Assembly (NCBI GenBank): GCA_009760885.1
Contig: CM019718.1
Coordinates: 25,909,133 to 25,973,132 of the forward strand
Direction: 5' to 3'
Length of the DNA: 64,000 nt
Origin: Achatina immaculata
Taxonomy: Eukaryota > Mollusca > Gastropoda > Stylommatophora > Achatinidae
This document shows, piece after piece, positions 1 to 11,857 of the stretch. The position numbers and the translations under genes are program-made. Every line of letters begins with the position of its first letter. The stretch's first letter is position 1. The notes beneath the pieces were generated by a model. The model saw nothing but the letters and a program-made list of their open reading frames with translations. It was not told where the DNA came from and searched no databases.

Positions 1-479
1 GTGGTTCCCAATTTTAAAAAGTCTGCGAACCCCGTTGTTTCAAAATCCAGACCATGGACCCCTATACTTTGAAAAGGTTTCATATCTGTATGGTTGCTAA
101 GTGGTTTAGATACAAAAGAATTTTTTTTTCAGAAAAGTGGGCAACTTTTATTGAATAAATAACTAAAAAATAACACAGTACAATTTGGTTAATTTTCAAA
201 ATGACAATAATGCAGTTAAGAAAAATAGACAGCAAATAACATTTCTACTTGTTCTGACAAATGAGCAGAATATGGAAAGTATGACAACTAATCAACCTAA
301 ACACAGTGAGAGGAATCATGCTTCTTTTTATTCCAAACAATCCTTCCACATCTGGTTCAGCATTTCCTATTTTCAGGCTCACATATGGACCAACATCAAG
401 CAGATTCCTAGCTTGTTCCATGTTTTTTTGTCACGGGCCCCAGCGGCAGGTTCCATGGATCACCAATTGGGAACCACTG
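1..479. mobile_element. hAT-like non-autonomous element (5' terminal bases cut off by window edge)
   Basis: Starts GTGGTTCCCAATT at the window edge and ends ATTGGGAACCACTG, i.e. inverted ends of CAGTGGTTCCCAA type, typical of hAT elements. CCCTAGAT follows, which has the nnnTAnnn form of an 8-bp hAT target site. The interior is clearly similar to 42649-43283. Confidence 0.6.
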
Positions 480-1889
480 CCCTAGATCATATTAGATTTC
501 ATACTTCAGTTTAAACTGTGACAGTTTCCTTTGTAGTGTCAGAGTTCATTGTATATCCCAAGCTTGATTCAGCTTTCCTCCTGTTGTTATTGTCACTATG
601 TATTTTTTAATGTCAGCATTTCACTCACTCACATTTTTTTTAAACTTATAAATGCCTTTCTGCTTTTAAAAGCTTATAATTCCTCAGTTACAATTTCTTA
701 TCCTTTTCTGCTCATGGCTGCCTTTTTTGTGAATAACTTTCTAAGTGGCTCTTCCCATTTGCTATATTCTACAGCCTCATGTATACTTTGGTATACTCTT
801 TGATCTGGCTCTTCACACATAAAGTTTGTGGAAAGTCTACGCAAAATATTAGAAATACTACACAGGAATGTCAAGTCAAGACAAGCACAAGTAAGTGCAC
901 CTTGGAAAGGGTAAATGGTGACAACAGTCATACAGCTGGAAGGTCATTTTTACATGTCTCTGGTCAATATAACAGAAGGATAAACTATAGGCTGGTCCAA
1001 AAACTGAAGGAGAAAGACTGGATAAACAGTACGACTCATTTTCTCACTTGAGTCAAGGGGACAGTGTTCAGGTAATGATGGAGTATCTAAAGTTATCTCT
1101 CTTTGACAACAAATTATTTTGAGAAATTATTTCATGTTCAAAACTCTTGCCAAGTTTAAAGTAAAAATAATTGTTCCCCCCCCCCCCCCCATATCACAAC
1201 AAGAATGGATTACAAAACGGAGCAATAATATAATAGACTATAATAACCCAACATGAAAAGAAATCACTAAAGCCTGTAAGATCATAAACTCAAAAAATAA
1301 AGATAATCAAGTTACCGGTGACAAGCGTTTATCAGTGCACATTGCAGAAAAGCAAAATCATGTAAATGCCGAGCTTGATCCAGCTTTCTTTTTGTGCCCT
1401 TCCCAATTTGTTTCCTTTCATAATGATTACAGGGTCATAAAGACCCCTTCCATACAAATCATATTGGTTGAAGTATCTGAAGGAAAATGCAATTCACTTT
1501 ATAACTTTAAAAGTATGGATTACATTCACACACGCAAAGTATTACTAAAGTGTGGATGTGTGTAACTTTCCTGTCTTTGTATTTTATTTTGTTTAGCACA
1601 GTAACTCTTTAGATCTCTGCCTACAAATATCACCAACACCACATGAACATTTTTTGCTATCAAACATCACAAGTACAATATTTTAACAGTAAATGATGCC
1701 ATGTCTGTTTTCAGGGTTTATGGCGGTGTGAAATTCCCATCTATGTAGTTATTTTATTTTTTTTTTAATAAGCCATTTTATGGATCATGTTAGGTAGAGT
1801 CACACGCATACAGGAATATATCTTACGTAATTTTTTATGTAATCGTACACATAATCCAGCTGATATATTAGGCATAATTTGATGTTGAT
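480..1889. other. No gene recognised
   Basis: Unique-looking A+T-rich DNA with a 15-base C run at 1176-1190. Short ORFs here have no recognisable motif. Confidence 0.5.
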
Positions 1890-2870
1890 GGCACAGACAG
1901 AACAATAAGCAAATTGTATTGGGAACATTGTGGTCCAACATAAACTACTCAACACCAATTGATGTAAAGAGAGGATATGTCCTTTCTCCATGTCTTTTTA
2001 ACCTTTATAATATAGAGAAGATATTCAAAGAAACTAGTGAGATGTCTGGATTAAACATTAATGGAATAGCAATCAACAACCTAAGATATGCTGATGACAC
2101 TGTGCTGATGGCAGAAAACCAAAAAGATCTACAGAATCAAGTGACGCTAATAAATGATGAAAGTCAAAAAGTATGGACTGGAAATAACTATCAGAAAGAA
2201 AAATGTCATGGTAATCAGCAGAGAAGAAAGAAAACCAGCAGTAAATATAAAAATAAATGGAGAATTACTCGAACAGGTGAAAAGCTCCAGGTATCTGGGG
2301 CACATGATAACAGAGGATGAAAATGTGAAACAGAAATTAACAAAAGAGTAGGATTGGAAAAAAACATCTCCAGCAGAATGAGGAAGATCCTTACATTAAA
2401 CAAGAACCACAGCAACTGGGATTATGTATCGCAAAATGCTACATATATTCAATATTCCTTTATGGTCTAGAAACCTAGACCTTGAATAAGACAACAGCAA
2501 AGAAAAATCGAGGCCCTCAAAATGTGAATATACAGAAGAATAGGGGTAATCCATGGATAGAAAAGAAAACAACGAAGTGCTAAACCAAACAGAAGTGAAA
2601 AAAGAAAAAGATTGAAATCATAAAAACAAGACAGCTAATATACTTTGGGCATATCAAAGGGCACAATACTATGCTGAAGACTCTTCTTGAGGGAAAGATC
2701 AAAGGGAAAAGAACAAAAGGATGACAGCGATAAAGATGGGTGGACACATCAAGAGATCGGCAAGGACAAGCCTGGCCAAGTATTTTGCAAAGACAAGAAA
2801 CAGAACAGAGTGGAGATGTATTGCAGCCAACCTTCTGTGATGAGATAGTACAAAATGATGATGATAAATC
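1890..2870 (+). mobile_element. LINE remnant, RT C-terminal half (family A1)
   Basis: Shifted frames read NNLRYADDTVLMAENQKDLQ, the catalytic YADD region of a non-LTR reverse transcriptase, then YLGHMI and a C-terminal SLAKYFAKTRNRTEWR. Several frameshifts. It is 5'-truncated and ends in a short ATGATGATGA tail (2857-2866), as do the other family-A copies. Confidence 0.75.
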
Positions 2871-3084
2871 TGATACTGAATTTTATTGAATGTTCCTATA
2901 GGTAACACTCATATAGTATTTACATTTATTGATCTTCCATAAAAAGAACTTAATGTATTCTTGCATCCACTCTTTTTTTTTCTTTCTTTTCATTAAAAAT
3001 ATCCTTATTACCCTCCCTTCCTCCCTCGCACACATGTGTGTGTTTGTGTGAGAGAGAGGAGTGTGTGTGAGAGAGATAGAGAGA

Positions 3085-3325
3085 CTGTGCACTTGATCTA
3101 TTCCTGAGTGTGTGTGTGCGACTGCACTGGATCTATTCCTCTGTGTGTGAGTGCATCTGGATCTACTCCTGAGTGTGCAATTGTATGCTGGATCTATTCC
3201 TGAGTGTGAATGTACACTGAATCTATTCCTGAGTGTGCAACTGTATGCTGGATCTATGCCTGAGTGTGTGTGACTGTACACTGGACCTACTCCTGTGTGT
3301 GTGACTGTACCTTGGTATAAACTAA
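3085..3325. repeat. GTGTGTG...GGATCTATTCCTGA degenerate minisatellite
   Basis: About seven irregular units of roughly 29-35 bases alternate a TG-rich part with a TGGATCTATTCCTGA-like core. Next to it at 3030-3080 are short TG and AG tracts. Confidence 0.7.
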
Positions 3326-3701
3326 CACTGGCTGCACATGTACACCTCACACTTTTTCAATACAAAATATCCCAACTTATATAAGTAGGTTGCTCCACAA
3401 CCCTATTATTAAGCTGAGTTTTACGTAACTTGGAGTCATGCTTTATTATCTTAAATTACATATTATGTTACCAGTTTATTCCATAAAATTTTGTATAAAC
3501 ATTATAATTTTTTTCATAAATGAAGATCTATGTATATCAGAGCTATGTACATCAGTAAATCAGACTCAATCTGTATATTATTTTCAGGTTGGTTTTTTTC
3601 TTTGTGTATTTTTTTTTCTAAGTTCTTTTATTTCATTGTGTCCACTGCTTTAAATCAAGTTTTCACACTCCAAAATGAAAGTTCAATTTTTTTTTCCCCA
3701 T

Positions 3702-4981
3702 AGTAAAGGAATGTGATGACCACCAGACTATCATGTCACATAACGAAGCTACTTCTGAAAATCATTATGAGAAGAACACGGAAAAAGATAAAAATGGAAA
3801 TAGCAGATGAACAGTTTGGATTTGTTGAAGGAAACACACAATGCCTTTTATGCTTTACGAACACTAACAGAAAGAGCTTTAAAAGTACAGAAAGATCTCT
3901 ACTTATGTTTCATTGATTACACCAAGGCATTTGACAAGGTAAACACTGAAATTATTAAAATGCTTGAAGACATCAAAATAGACGGCAAAGACCTGAGGAT
4001 TGTAAAACATCTATACTGGCAGCAAGAAGCAGCAATTCGAGTTGAAAACAGAACTGGAAAATATCAACCTATAAAACAAGGGGTGTAACAAAGATATGTA
4101 CTATCTCCAGACTTTTTTCCTCTGTACAGCGAAAATATTCTAAGAACAATCATCACAGAACCAGGCATAAAAATTGGAGGATGCAATATTAACAACCTTC
4201 GGTATGCCGACGACACAGTATTGATAGCGGAGAACCAACAAGACCTGCAAAATCTCTTGGATAAAGTCGCCAAAGAAAGTGAACACAAAGGCCTTACTTT
4301 GAACATCAAAAAGACAGAGACTATGGTTATATCTAAGAAATAGAATCCATCAACATGCAGTATAAAATTAAATGGAACTATTCTGAAGCAGGTGCAGATG
4401 TTCAAATACCTTGGAGCAGTAATAACTTCTGATGGGAAATGCAGAACAGAAATTAGGAACAGAATAGGCCAAGCAAAGACTGCATTTCAGAGAATGAGAA
4501 ACATATTATCCAACACATCCTTATCAATGAATGTTAGAAAATGAGTCCTAAAATGCTATATTGAACCTATCTTATTATATGGAAGTGAATCATGGACAAT
4601 AGGCAGGTCTGCACAAAAATCATTGGAAGCAGCATAAATGTGGTTTATTAGAAGAATGCTGCGAATCCACTGGACAGCAAAAATAACTAATGAAGAATGT
4701 ATGAGAAGAGCTGGAGAGACAAAAAAATCTTGTCAAAAAAATAAGAGAGAGACAATGTACTTTCATAGGACATGCAGTGAGAAGAGGGGGCATTGAAAAT
4801 ATTATAACAGGAAAAATAGAAGGAAGAAGATCAAGAGGAAGACCAAGAGAAATGATACTAGACAGTCTGATGGGATGGTGTGAGAGGAGATCACCAACTG
4901 AGCTGATGGCCTGCATGAAGGATTGTGTATTCTGGTGAATCATAATAGCCAACACCAGTCGGCACAGCACCTGATGATGAT
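3702..4981 (+). mobile_element. LINE family A, 5'-truncated copy (RT to 3' tail)
   Basis: Encodes, with frameshifts and stops, the fingers and palm of a non-LTR RT (IADEQFGFVEG; LCFIDYTKAFDKV; NNLRYADDTVLIAENQQ) through the C-terminal RRMLRIHW...FIGHA and GRRSRGRPREM segment, ending in a CACCTGATGATGATGA tail. This copy keeps the YADD box that the copy at 26745-29167 has lost. Starts abruptly after a T-run. Confidence 0.85.
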
Positions 4982-5113
4982 GAGCTTTATGACAATCTAG
5001 CACCACCTGCGGTCTATAACCTACTCTACTGAATGAAGCTGGCTCACCGTGACACGCATCAACATCAATTCACCTTGACTGATTTCTGCATGGCTATTCT
5101 TGAAAGCATTGTA

Positions 5114-6405
5114 CAAGGTCCAACAATTAAGTAAAGAGACTAATTACATAAAAAATAAAATAGTTGAAGATATAACCTGTATTCTATTCAAAGTAAGCCC
5201 CTTGTGCACTGATACAGCAAGTCACACGATCTAACACTGGAACGACCTCTGCAGTTCTTCTGTTGGTATGGCCCTTAAACTCGATGTTATGGCCTTTTGG
5301 ATGTCATCAGCATCATCAAAGAAGCGTCCTTTCAATGGTAATGGTAATTTTGGGAATAGAAAATAACTGCAGGGAGACAAATCTGGGGAATAGGGTGGAT
5401 GGCTGAGAACACACACTTGTTTTGGGCAAAAAATTCCTGTACAACTACCGCCTAGTGAGCTGGTGAATTATCATGAAGAATGAAAAAACTGCCAGGTGTT
5501 GAATACTCGGTTTGGACTCGAATCTTTTACCATAGGTGTTTCAAAATATTTAAATAAACTTTGGCAGTGACAGTCTGTCCCTCTAAACTCTTTGTGAATA
5601 ACTCCTTTGTTGTTGTAGAAACACACCAACACTGTTTTCACTTTCTACTTTTGAAGACGAACTTTTTTGCCTTTTGCTGATGATGATGACTTCCACTTAG
5701 CACTTTGGCATTTAGTTGTGGGATCATAGCAGAAAATCAATGTTTAATCCTCTGCAACATTCAAATTTAAGAAATGTTTATTTCTGTGACATGTTTTGAT
5801 GATGTCTTTTGTGTACTCAACACGCTGATGTTTTTGATCATCAGGCAACGAATGTGGTACAAACCGGCAAGCAGCTTTTTTTTCTTGCCCAACTCTTCCA
5901 CTAAAATTTTACGAATGATCTCTTGGTTAACACCAAATTCATCTGCCATTATCCTCAGTCAAACAACGATCTTCTTGTTTCCGTTCTTTGACTTTTGCAA
6001 TGAGTTCCTCATTACCAACAGAAATTGGGCATCCATGTCTAGTTGCATTTGTAATCGTTTCCACACCACTTTTGAATCATGAATACCACCTGAATATCTG
6101 TGTATGAGATAAACAATTATCCCCATAAACTTGTCACATCAATTCAACTGTCTCAATGGCACTTTTTCCGAGTTTTAAACAGAATTTAATGTTAGCTTTT
6201 TGCTCCATGCTATTTATGTAACAATGAAACTCTGACTACATCAATAAAATGGCAGCTTGTTTGTCATCTGCCTATTGGGCGGCAATTAAAAGTTGCCAGA
6301 TCATAGATGAAGGCTGCCTCCTTGGATTCCATGCTTTGCTTCGTACATGGCATTTTTGTCTTGGCCATAATAAAATCAGTCTCATTACTTAATTGTCGGA
6401 CCTTG
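5114..6405 (-). mobile_element. Mariner (DD34D) element, full length, dead transposase
   Basis: 1292 bp, flanked by TA (5112-5113 and 6406-6407). Terminal inverted repeats of about 30 bp start CAAGGTCCRACAATTAAGTA at both ends. The minus strand reads MEQKANIKFCLKLGKSAIET (N-terminal HTH region, near 6208), HDNSPAH and HPPYSPDLSPC. The third catalytic Asp, expected 34 residues after the Asp of HDN, is Ser (PCSYFLFP). Stops and at least one frameshift interrupt it, so it cannot be active. Confidence 0.92.
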
Positions 6406-6407
6406 TA

Positions 6408-7378
6408 CAGGGTCTGGCATAAAGCATAGCTGAATTTAACTGATGTAGTGTGCAGAAACTGAATATATGTGAAAAAAAACATGACATCAGAGATGAAGCA
6501 AACAATCATTTTTAACAATGGCTTCTTGGCAAACACAATACTGCACATTCACCGTTCAAACTTATTTTAAAAGTGGAGAATTGTCTATTACTGTACAACG
6601 AAAGTTTTGTCGCCATTTTGAGTTGCATCCCCATGATAATGTTCCCGATCGGAGGACAAAACAATTTTGAGGTGGGTCAAAAATTTAAGGAAGCCATTAA
6701 TTGCCTTAATAACAAGTCTACTGGTCATCCAAGAACTCAACAGACACCTGAAAAAATTCAAGAAGTCTGCAACACATTGCTGAGTAATCCTTGGTGATCA
6801 GCTGTAAGGATCACTTTGGCACCTGGCATCCTCTTACTGTTAATAGCGGTCTTTATGTGCAGATGCTAACTGAATACTTCATTCCAGACTTGGCTAATAG
6901 ACATAAGAGACTAATATGATTTCAACAAGATGGAGCAACTGTCCACACTGCCTGTCAGTCCATGGCCATGCTGCGATAAGCATTTCCCAATCATCTTATT
7001 TCCAGATTTGGGGATATTCATTGGCCGGTAAGGTCACCGGATTTATCGGCTGCAGACTTCTTTTTGTGGGGGGTACCTCAAAAACAAGGTGTATGCTAGT
7101 TGACCACTAAAATATCGATTCCAACACTGCATTCAAAATATCCCTTTGAACATGTTAAATGGTGTTATGCAGGAATTTTCCAGATGCCTGGCTGAATGTA
7201 TCAAATGTAATGGCGGTCATCTAACCGGCATAATTTTCAAAATCTAAATATGATTGTCAGTAAAAATAAAAATACCCATTTTTCTGAGCTTCAATTCACT
7301 TTTTTTTTACCAAAAACATGTATAGTGCTTATTTATTTTCCATTTTTAAAATCCAGCTATGCTTTATGCTGGAACCTA
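6408..7378 (+). mobile_element. DD41D-type mariner relative, internally deleted
   Basis: Inverted ends share GCATAAAGCATAGCTG (left near 6415, right near 7355), with TA at 6406-6407 and 7379-7380. Plus strand reads VQTYFKSGELSITVQRKFCR (HTH region), then QQDGATVHTACQS and RSPDLSAADFFLWGYLKNKVYA. Counting from the Asp of QDGA to the Asp of AADF gives 41 residues (one is a stop), i.e. DD41D spacing. The middle of the transposase, with the first catalytic Asp, is missing. Ends NGGHLTGIIFK. Confidence 0.85.
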
Positions 7379-7749
7379 TAGTTTTTTGTTTTTTCCACTT
7401 ACACTTTTAAAGGTTTTATTTAGGGACCCTGCTAATCTTTGGACCTAGTCTACATGAAAAGAACTGGGAGCTTAGAGATTTTCATGTGCCTCCTCCTTGT
7501 CTGATATTCACTTCCCTGAGCATGTCAGACATTTTATATGGGTTAAAAGCCACTTTGATCTTCATGGTTGCCACTAGTTGGTCTGTACCTGCTTATTTTG
7601 AGAAACCCTTATACACAGATATCTTCTACATCTAAAGATCATTCACCAGTGAATCACCCATGATACACTGGGTTGAGGATGGTCATTATGGTTCTATATC
7701 TAAACAGGATGTGAAGAATTACTCATGGTTGTGTAATAAATAATTTATA
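7379..7749. other. No gene recognised
   Basis: Spacer between two mariner-type elements; nothing recognisable on either strand. Confidence 0.5.
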
Positions 7750-7751
7750 TA

Positions 7752-8899
7752 TGAGGTCCGACACAAAAAAGAAACAAAACACGAGACTGACCCTTTAGCT
7801 TACGAACTGAGAGTGGAAGGGGAGAGGCAAAGACGTAGTTACTGAGCTTGTTCTAACCTGTCATTGTAAGACAAGGCTCAACTTCATCACTTCACTCAGC
7901 ACCAGCGGGTGCATGTTCAAATATGAGACATATATGCTCTGTCACAAAACAGTGCAGTGTAAAAAGAACAGCAAGATAGCATCAAGTTTCTTGTGAAGCT
8001 GAAGAAATCTACAAAGGAAACTTTTCAGCTACTGACAGAGACTTACAATGATGAGTGCCTGTCTTGTTTGTGCATTTCTGAATGCACAATTTACGGAATG
8101 CAGAGAAAGCATGAAAGATGACTGCTGGTTGGATTTTGCACCAAGACAATGCATCAGCCATAGCACTTTGTTTGTACTTGTACAAACTCCCTGTAATTGC
8201 GAGCTGTTGTTCTTTGCAGCCGATGCTGTAGAGATGTTGAGGTACAGCATCGTACTGGCGTGGGATTGGGTTATGGCAGCATTTTTTCAGTCCCGGAGTA
8301 CAGCTAAAAAGCAGGGGGTGTGCAATGGTTCTTTAGCAGACTCCACCACCATGGGGACTATGACGATCCCTGCCCTGTTAGCCAGGCTAGGCCTGTTACT
8401 GGGGGTACCATACCATGGGAAGGTGGGACAGGGTCTTGGTCAGCTAGGGTTCACTAACACTAATACTAGCATATCAGCTTTGGGTCGCTGAATGCTTCAT
8501 CAGACAGTCATCTTCACCCCATAGCACTTTGTCTGTGAGTCAGTTTTTAGCAAATCACAACATCGCTATGCATGAGCACCATCCATATTCATCAGACTTG
8601 GCTCCCTGTGACTTCTACCTATTCTAAGAGATCAAGTTGATGCTTAAAGGAACCCATTTTTATGTCAGCAGAAGATATTAAAGCAAAAATGATGGAGATC
8701 CTCAACAGCCTTTCAAAAAAATGATCTGCTGAATTGCTATGAACATTGGCAGCATCATGTGCAGCTTTGTGTCAACTAAAAATGGAAACTATTCTGAAGA
8801 AGATCAAATCTGATTTTCTCAACTTGCTCAGTAAAATGAAATACAGGTACAGTCTCAGTTTGTTTTTGTTTTGTTTTTTTGTGTGTGTGCCACGCCTCA
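7752..8899 (+). mobile_element. Third mariner (DD34D), deleted and split by a SINE-like insertion
   Basis: TA at 7750-7751 and 8900-8901. Ends are TGAGGTCCGACAC and the complement of TGAGGCGTGGCACAC, followed on both sides by AAAACAAAACA-like sequence and GAGACTG. The two coding parts read KFLVKLKKSTKETFQLL and, after 8536, LANHNIAM...SDLAPCDFYLF...KLMLKGTHF and NCYEHWQHHVQLCVN. The centre of the transposase is missing. Frameshifts and stops are present. Confidence 0.82.
8176..8519 (-). mobile_element. SINE-like repeat S, copy 1
   Basis: 344 bp inserted in the third mariner, flanked by a 17-bp direct repeat (8159-8175 and 8520-8536, one mismatch). On the minus strand it starts GGGGTGAAGATGACTGTC and ends CAATTACAGGGAGTTTG. 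Copies at 10279, 25795, 37500, 44432, 54895 and 61335 define the family. No protein-coding capacity is evident. Confidence 0.85.
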
Positions 8900-8919
8900 T
8901 ATACTGCACAGCCCTAAAC

Positions 8920-10113
8920 TTCTTCTTCTTCTTCATTCGCTTCTACCACCAAGACTGCCCCGTGATCCTCCTGAATTTACTCCTGTGGTTCTCAATAGGT
9001 CACGTGGTCCCCAAAAGGACCACACGAGATCCACGAGAGGACCACAAGAAGTTCAGAGTATTGCAGGGCTTGAACCTGTATTCTTGGTGGGTCTCAGAAG
9101 CGGGAATGCGTGGCACCGTGGTTTTCGTTGCACCAGTTTAATCTAGAGTTGGACTTTCTCACCGGAAAACCTCGACGTGTTTTAGATATAAGTATATCCC
9201 CGCTGGGTGAGAGGTGGTTGCCCATCCAGCTTAGAGTCGGACTTTCTCACCAGAAAACCTCGACATGTTTTGGGATACGTATATATCCCCGCCGGGTGAG
9301 AGGTGGTTGCCCATCCAGTCCAGCATTGGACTTTCTCACTGGAAAACCTCAGCATGATTAGGATACGCATACATCCTGGTTGCCTATCTAGACTGCACTG
9401 GTCCAGTGTCTCCGACTTCAGCATTTTGTGGTCGTGGCCACTACCCTTCCTAGTTGTGACCAGGACAGAGCTTTTCTCTAGGAGGACGAGTCCTCGCCAC
9501 TAGTAAGTTTCACCCCAGGGTTGAGCCGATTTAGGCATATTATCCCAGTATGGGCGTTTTTAGGACATGACCGACCTCTACAGCAAAGGTACCGTGACAT
9601 CCGTAGCCATCGAGTTTCACCCCTGGTTTAAGCCAGTTTAGGCATATTTCACCAGTATGGGTGTATATCGGACGTGGCCGGCCTCTAGAGCTGAGGTGCT
9701 GTGGTATGAGTAGCTCTCGCCGTGAGACCACTGGACATACTGACTAAGCTTCACTTTATCCTTTCCATCAGATTTTCACATCGGCGCTGCACGACAACCC
9801 TAATTTCTTTTTCACATTTTCTTCATTGGCTGGGAGGAGCTTCACTCCACGAGCAGGATCCAAAGAATCTCGCCAGCAGTGTCTTAACCTCTGGGTTAAG
9901 CCAGTTCAGGCATTTCGCCCGATATAAGTGCACATAGGATGTGGCCGACCTCCAGACCAGAGGTGCAGCGATTTGACTACTGTTTACTTCACTTAATACT
10001 TTCTTTCACCTTTTCCACAGTGGTGCCGTGCTGTAACCCCATTCACACCTTTCTTCACTGGCCGGGAGGAGCCCCACTCCATGCACGACAGCTGAAGAAT
10101 CTCGCTAGCAGCG
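8920..10113 (-). mobile_element. 1.2-kb repeat-built element M, copy 1
   Basis: Flanked by a 10-bp direct repeat AGCCCTAA(A/G)C (8910-8919 and 10114-10123). On the minus strand it ends in GAAGAAGAAGAA, like a retroposon tail. The interior holds three sets of diverged tandem units: about 88 bp (TTTCTCACCGGAAAACCTCG ... GGGTGAGAGGTGGTTGCC) near 9130-9420; about 110 bp (GTTTCACCCC...TTTAGGCATAT...CAGTATGGGCG) near 9500-9960; and GGCTGGGAGGAGC...AGAATCTCGC units near 9770-10113. No protein recognised. Copy 2 at 61526-62724 is 1199 bp. Confidence 0.8.
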
Positions 10114-10278
10114 AGCCCTAAGCAGTTCTTCACAGTAAGTATAGATCTTATTTTATATTACACAGCCTTGAGTATTCTTTCACATCCTGTTCAGACCTCA
10201 TTTCATTTAGCTCACTGAGATCTATGAAGACCTTAATAACCATCAAAATGCATGTTCTTAGCCTCTTGATACTCTATA

Positions 10279-10623
10279 GGGGTGAAGACACTGTCAGATT
10301 TTTGGCAATTTGTGACCCACAGCTCACATGCTAGTGTCAGGGTTGGTGAACCACTGCCAACCAAGACTCTATCCCACCTCTCCACTGGCACTTCCAGTAA
10401 CAGACCTAAAATGTCTAACTGGACTTGGATTGCCATAGGCTCCATGGTGGCGGAGTCTGCTAAAGAAGCATTGCACACCTTCATTTTTCAGCTCCACTCA
10501 TGGAGTGAAAATATATATGCCATAACCCACTCCCAAGTCAACATGATGCAGTGCCTCAACATCTACACTGCATCTACTGCAAACAACAGCATCTTTCAGT
10601 TCCAGAGAAGAAGAAGAATATAA
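10279..10623 (+). mobile_element. SINE-like repeat S, copy 2
   Basis: 345 bp flanked by the 12-bp direct repeat TGATACTCTATA (10267-10278 and 10624-10635). Starts GGGGTGAAGACACTGTC and ends GAGAAGAAGAAGAATA, giving both ends of the family and a GAA-type tail. Confidence 0.85.
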
Positions 10624-10914
10624 TGATACTCTATATCAAGGATTTTTAATTCACGACATCCATTTCCCCTGAGATTATGGGACTTGATCTCTAAACAACA
10701 GCTGAAAAAAAATTTTTATATTTCTTCTCTTCTGTTCCTAGATATTTTTTTTAAAGATATCCTTTTGATCTTCTCCATATGAATTTCAAGCCCAGAATCT
10801 ATAAATCCAATGTATGCTCCATTTTTTTATATGCATATATAAATCAGAGAATCAAAAGTAAACTGAGAGGTCCTGAAGGCTGATGCCTCAGGAAAATTTG
10901 AAGAATACACTAGA

Positions 10915-11235
10915 CAGAACGTTTTACAAATGAGAAAATAACCAAACAAATGGGCATTACTAAAAGGGTTAAAAGATGAAGATGGAAATGGCTGGGCCAC
11001 ATAGTATGAATGAAATAAAACAAGAAACCCCTATATCATCTTGTCTTGGACACCTCAAGGGACAAGAAAGAAGGGCAGGCCACTGGGGACATGGAGATGC
11101 ACACTACATGAAGAACTAAAGGAAGCACAACAGACATGGTTTGAGGTATCCCGATTTGCTCAAGACAGGACTGGCTGGAGAACCTTTACTGATGACTTAT
11201 GCTCCACTAGGAGTACAGATGAATGATGATGATCT
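10915..11235 (+). mobile_element. LINE 3' end (C-terminal domain fragment)
   Basis: Reads RWKWLGHIV and LSWTPQGTRKKGRPLGTWRC...WFEVSRFAQDRTGWRTF in shifted frames, the GH.../GRP.../DR.xWR pattern of LINE C-termini in this window. Ends in GATGAATGATGATGAT. 5'-truncated. Confidence 0.6.
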
Positions 11236-11460
11236 TCCATCCATGCTTAACAGGCCTGGTTATGATGATCATTTCAATAGTCTGATGATGGTGGTATAGG
11301 GACATATTTGGCAATTCGTAGAAGGTACAGGGATATTTTGGGCAATCCATAGCACAAAAAGAACCTCTGCTTTATATACAGAGAGTACATTATCCAAAGT
11401 TTATTTCTGATAAAAAACAAAATCTATTCTCTTTTTAAATTATTACAATAACCTGGCACC

Positions 11461-11582
11461 TACATTACTGAATATGTCCACATCTGTAACCAAAATATAT
11501 CCTACATTACTGAATATGTCCACATTTGTAACCAAAATATATCCTACATTACTGAATATATCCACATCTGTAACCGTAATAT
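11461..11582. repeat. 42-bp tandem repeat, about 3 units
   Basis: Units TACATTACTGAATATGTCCA...CCAAAATATATCC are nearly identical. Confidence 0.85.
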
Positions 11583-11857
11583 ACAGACACAGCATACTGT
11601 CTCAGACATAAATGGTTACCTCTTCACGTGATAGATGATGAGTGGCAGATTAAGCAGCACCATACCAAACTGACCAGCATTCAGGAATACAGTTGTTAAC
11701 AAGAAATGAGTGACATATTCCAGAATCACAAGCTGAAGGGCATATAACATATAAAAATAACAATGCCCATGTGACATGTCTGGCACATGAAGCTGATAAC
11801 ATAAGGAAAATGAAAAGACATAAATAAAAGACATGTGTAAAAGATTCAATTCAAGTG

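Noticed and set aside
8746..9503. Overlapping ORFs in element M as host exons
   Set aside because: The same sequence is repeated at 61.5 kb with other frames broken; internal tandem repeats explain the ORFs.
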